DNA from: Rhizophagus irregularis
Taxonomy: Eukaryota > Glomeromycota > Glomeromycetes > Glomerales > Glomeraceae
DNA: 64,000 nucleotides
Assembly (NCBI RefSeq): GCF_026210795.1
Contig: NC_089456.1
Coordinates: 1,614,501-1,678,500 of the forward strand
Reading direction: 5' to 3'
The notes below the pieces were generated by a model. The model did no database searches. It was given only the letters and a program-made list of their open reading frames with translations, and was not told the DNA's origin. Below are positions 61,761-64,000 of this stretch, one piece after another. Each line of letters begins with the position of its first letter. Within the stretch, counting starts at the first letter, position 1. Both the position numbers and the translations under genes were made by a program.

Positions 61761-61899
61761 AAATTTTCGCAACCGTTGATTTAGCAAGTTCACCCATCTC
61801 AAACATTGCAGTTGTACCAGAAGTCAATGCTATTGGAATATCAGGCTCCGCTGTCATGTTATCAAAATGAGCTGGAGTCGATTCCTTGGACATGCATTT

Positions 61900-63590
61900 T
61901 TAACTACACCAATGCTAGACGTAGCAGACACTGATTTGAATGAAACTTCTGGCACTTCGAAAATAGGAATATCCGTGTTCTTGTTTTCGGGTAAATCGGT
62001 ATGGGGTCTATCGGAGAATTCTTCGATGCGCCGTAGAGCTTAGCTACAATCTTGGTGCGATCAAGAATATAACTCCACTTTCTTTTCCTACAACTCTCTC
62101 GTTTGCGCTCAATATCAATTTAGGAAAATTTCTTTCCGACGATGTTACTAAAAAATGACTTCTCCCCGTTACCTCTGCACCACTCGAGGTAATTTTGATA
62201 TAATTCATTACAGGTTAGTCTCTCTACTCTATCCTCGAATGGAATTTGAAAGTTGGTCGCGCCATCTCTGATTTCATTTTTGTCTCAAGTATATCACGCG
62301 GATACCAGTCCTTTGGGACGTTAAGACTAAGCAGATATGCCATAAATGATCCAGGCGTATCAGGGTGCTCAAGAATTTCACCTTGCCTTTTGAAATATGG
62401 AAAGTTTCCTTTACATCGGGCGGAAACATCCAATAAATTAATATTTATAATACTTTTATTATTTTTAAATTAAATTTATAAGTTGAATTAAAAAAATACA
62501 AATTAATAAAATATAAATTAAAAGAAATTTTATTAAATTTTATAATTAAAATTTTAAAATTTAAATATTAAATTATTAAAACACGAAGCATAAAATACGG
62601 CCATCTCCTTTTCTACTTGTATTGGTGAATCGTGATTGCTTAGAACCATGAACCCAGGGTAATGACCGCATACTTGAGGCTCCAATCCTTTTCGTTCTAT
62701 CAAGACGTAATCTTCGGTTATAAGGGACTTCAAATGGCCATTCGCTTTTTGCCATTCATCTTTTGCCATTCTGGTTTCATTCATAATTATAAGCTTGCGA
62801 CCTTGAACGGCGCTGTTGAATTTTCCAAGAATTTTTCCAAGGTCAGAAGTAGAATATACACGTTCAGGCTCAAATAGTCTTTTTCGGATAAAGTTTGAAA
62901 ATATTCTTTCAGCAACGTGGGGAGAACGTAAAACGAGAAATGATGGGCGGAAACTAGAAGCCAAATCCACCGAAGGACATATACACTCTCCACCACAAAG
63001 AACGTTTTCTATATGCCAAAGAATCGGATTTACAAGGTTGCAATTAATCTGGGAAGCTGGCTTCGCTTTAAAGCCTAAGAAAAGGTTAAAGAATTCCGCT
63101 TTCGGTGAATAGCATTTGGAGGATATGGTAGGAAATCAATATCCGCATAAGTTATTAGACAATCATCTTCTGTTTTCTTTATTAATGATATTAATTTTAT
63201 CGGCTCTCCGCCTAATTCACTACGTATATTAATTGTTCGTTTACCAATATCTAGTTTATGATTCATACCAAAATACAATCCTCCGTCAGAATTTTTATGC
63301 TTGAGAATCCATGCTCTTGATTCTTTTGATACACAAGCAATTGTAGCCTGAATAGCATCATACACCTCGTTACGTGTAAGTTTTTTCTTAGAGGCGCACA
63401 TCATGATTATATCCCCACCATACGAAATGATCATCAGGATTAGAAATTCTAGGCCGGTCTAACTTTTCTGGAGCTGGAAGCTTTTTCTCTCTATCTAAGG
63501 TTGTCTCGCTAATGGTGAGATTTAGTAAGGGTTTTCTCGCCTCTGGTTGCTTTTCTTGATCTGCGCGTTAACAATAATAACTATAAAATT
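61900..63590 (-). pseudogene. Primase-superfamily 3 helicase (D5/DUF5906-like), broken
   Basis: Minus-strand order: LDREKKLPAPEKLDRP (about 63480), AWILKHKNSDGGLYFGM and DIDFLPYPPNA (63110-63330; primase-side region), LGFKAKPASQI and NPILWHIENVLCGG (about 62990-63085). The SF3 helicase core follows: TSDLGKILGKFNSAVQGRKL, IMNETRMAKDEWQ, HLKSLITEDYVLIERKG and FMVLSNHDSPIQVEKE (62600-62860). After an AT-rich insertion come DVSARCKGNFPYFKR, ILEHPDTPGSFMAYLLS and KMKSEMARPTFKF (62230-62430), then the winged-helix-like ELYQNYLEWCRGNGEKSFFS (about 62130-62200) and a charged tail. The NET and SNHDSP segments correspond to Walker B/sensor 1 of poxvirus-D5-type helicases. Multiple frameshifts and the insertion make it dead. 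Such proteins initiate replication of plasmids and viruses. Confidence 0.7.
62437..62585. other. AT-only insertion splitting the SF3 helicase
   Basis: About 150 bp made almost entirely of A and T, placed between the codons for GRILCF and DVSARC on the minus strand. There is no AG acceptor next to the downstream codon, so it is not a canonical intron. Composition is completely unlike the flanks. Confidence 0.55.
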
Positions 63591-64000
63591 TTTATTTCGG
63601 ATAATATGTGCATTTTCATTAGTATGAACCGAACATATAGTGTACAGTGCGAAACTACCTCAACAGCACCCAGAAAAATTAACTACCCTAAAGAACACCA
63701 CCAAAAAAATTTCGGTAACGTGACTTTGTACTACTAATCTAAAAATAGTAGATATATCGAAATATTTTTCACAGTTCTTACTTCTCGCCCCAAGACTCCC
63801 GGTCAAACGATCATCAAAACACTTGCAAAGTATACTCTTTTTTGGTTGTGATCAACACGAAAAGTTTGCCTGCGAATTTAATATCTTAGATTTTAGATTA
63901 TAGATTCAATAATAAGAATAATGAATCCTAAATCTAAGAGTATAACGCCCACCCTCCTTCCTTATGAACCGATGGGCTATATATATTTTTTTCCTTCATT
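63591..64000. other. End of window, no gene recognised
   Basis: Upstream side of the primase-helicase relic. No terminal repeat matching the other end of the block (about 56.95 kb) was found; the element may extend beyond the window. Confidence 0.3.

Overview
This looks like nuclear DNA of an arbuscular mycorrhizal fungus of the Rhizophagus type (Glomeromycotina). That is inferred from the extreme AT content, the many short GT-AG introns (about 60-100 nt), the lineage-expanded F-box and protein-kinase families with C-x2-C ribbon N-termini, and abundant decayed DNA transposons. No database search was possible, so the species assignment is inference.

Layout. 1-12.8 kb holds an F-box/leucine-rich protein gene (1398-3008), a degenerate 3' end of a kinase gene (about 3575-4128), a many-exon mitochondrial isoleucyl-tRNA synthetase on the minus strand (4302-8964), and a complete nine-exon kinase gene (10386-12687). 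A short hairpin-forming 3' module occurs three times here. 15.6-22.4 kb (minus strand) holds a gene that splices two kinase domains in tandem and a second F-box gene (20865-22427) closely related to the first. The first kinase domain has lost its catalytic aspartate; the second looks active. A pogo/mariner-like MITE (15830-16350) interrupts the tail of the kinase gene. 22.8-27.5 kb is a MITE graveyard with nested insertions.

29.8-33.3 kb holds two divergently oriented SCAMP-like genes (four-helix membrane-trafficking proteins). 38.5-42.1 kb holds a six-exon gene for a chromodomain / HDA1-complex-subunit-like / coiled-coil / C2H2 protein.

45.6-56.1 kb is a run of dead DNA transposons: a fold-back element with a minisatellite, an hAT-type nonautonomous element with a perfect 8-bp target duplication, a Helitron helicase remnant, a Mutator-like (MULE) transposase, a pogo/Tigger transposase end and a PIF/Harbinger transposase with its Myb-like partner.

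56.9 to about 63.6 kb is the most unusual stretch. It is visibly less AT-rich, and every recognisable reading frame is on the minus strand. Read 5'-to-3' on that strand it contains a broken primase-superfamily-3 helicase, an unknown protein, a broken tyrosine recombinase with the R/K/R/H/Y residues still visible, a small intact ORF, and a coiled-coil/disordered protein family. I interpret it as the relic of a self-replicating, integrating mobile element rather than ordinary fungal genes. Two of its gene ends share a common 3' module.

The cellular genes (tRNA charging in mitochondria, membrane trafficking, chromatin silencing, signalling) are unrelated in function. The window is best read as isolated housekeeping genes among lineage-expanded signalling families and mobile DNA.
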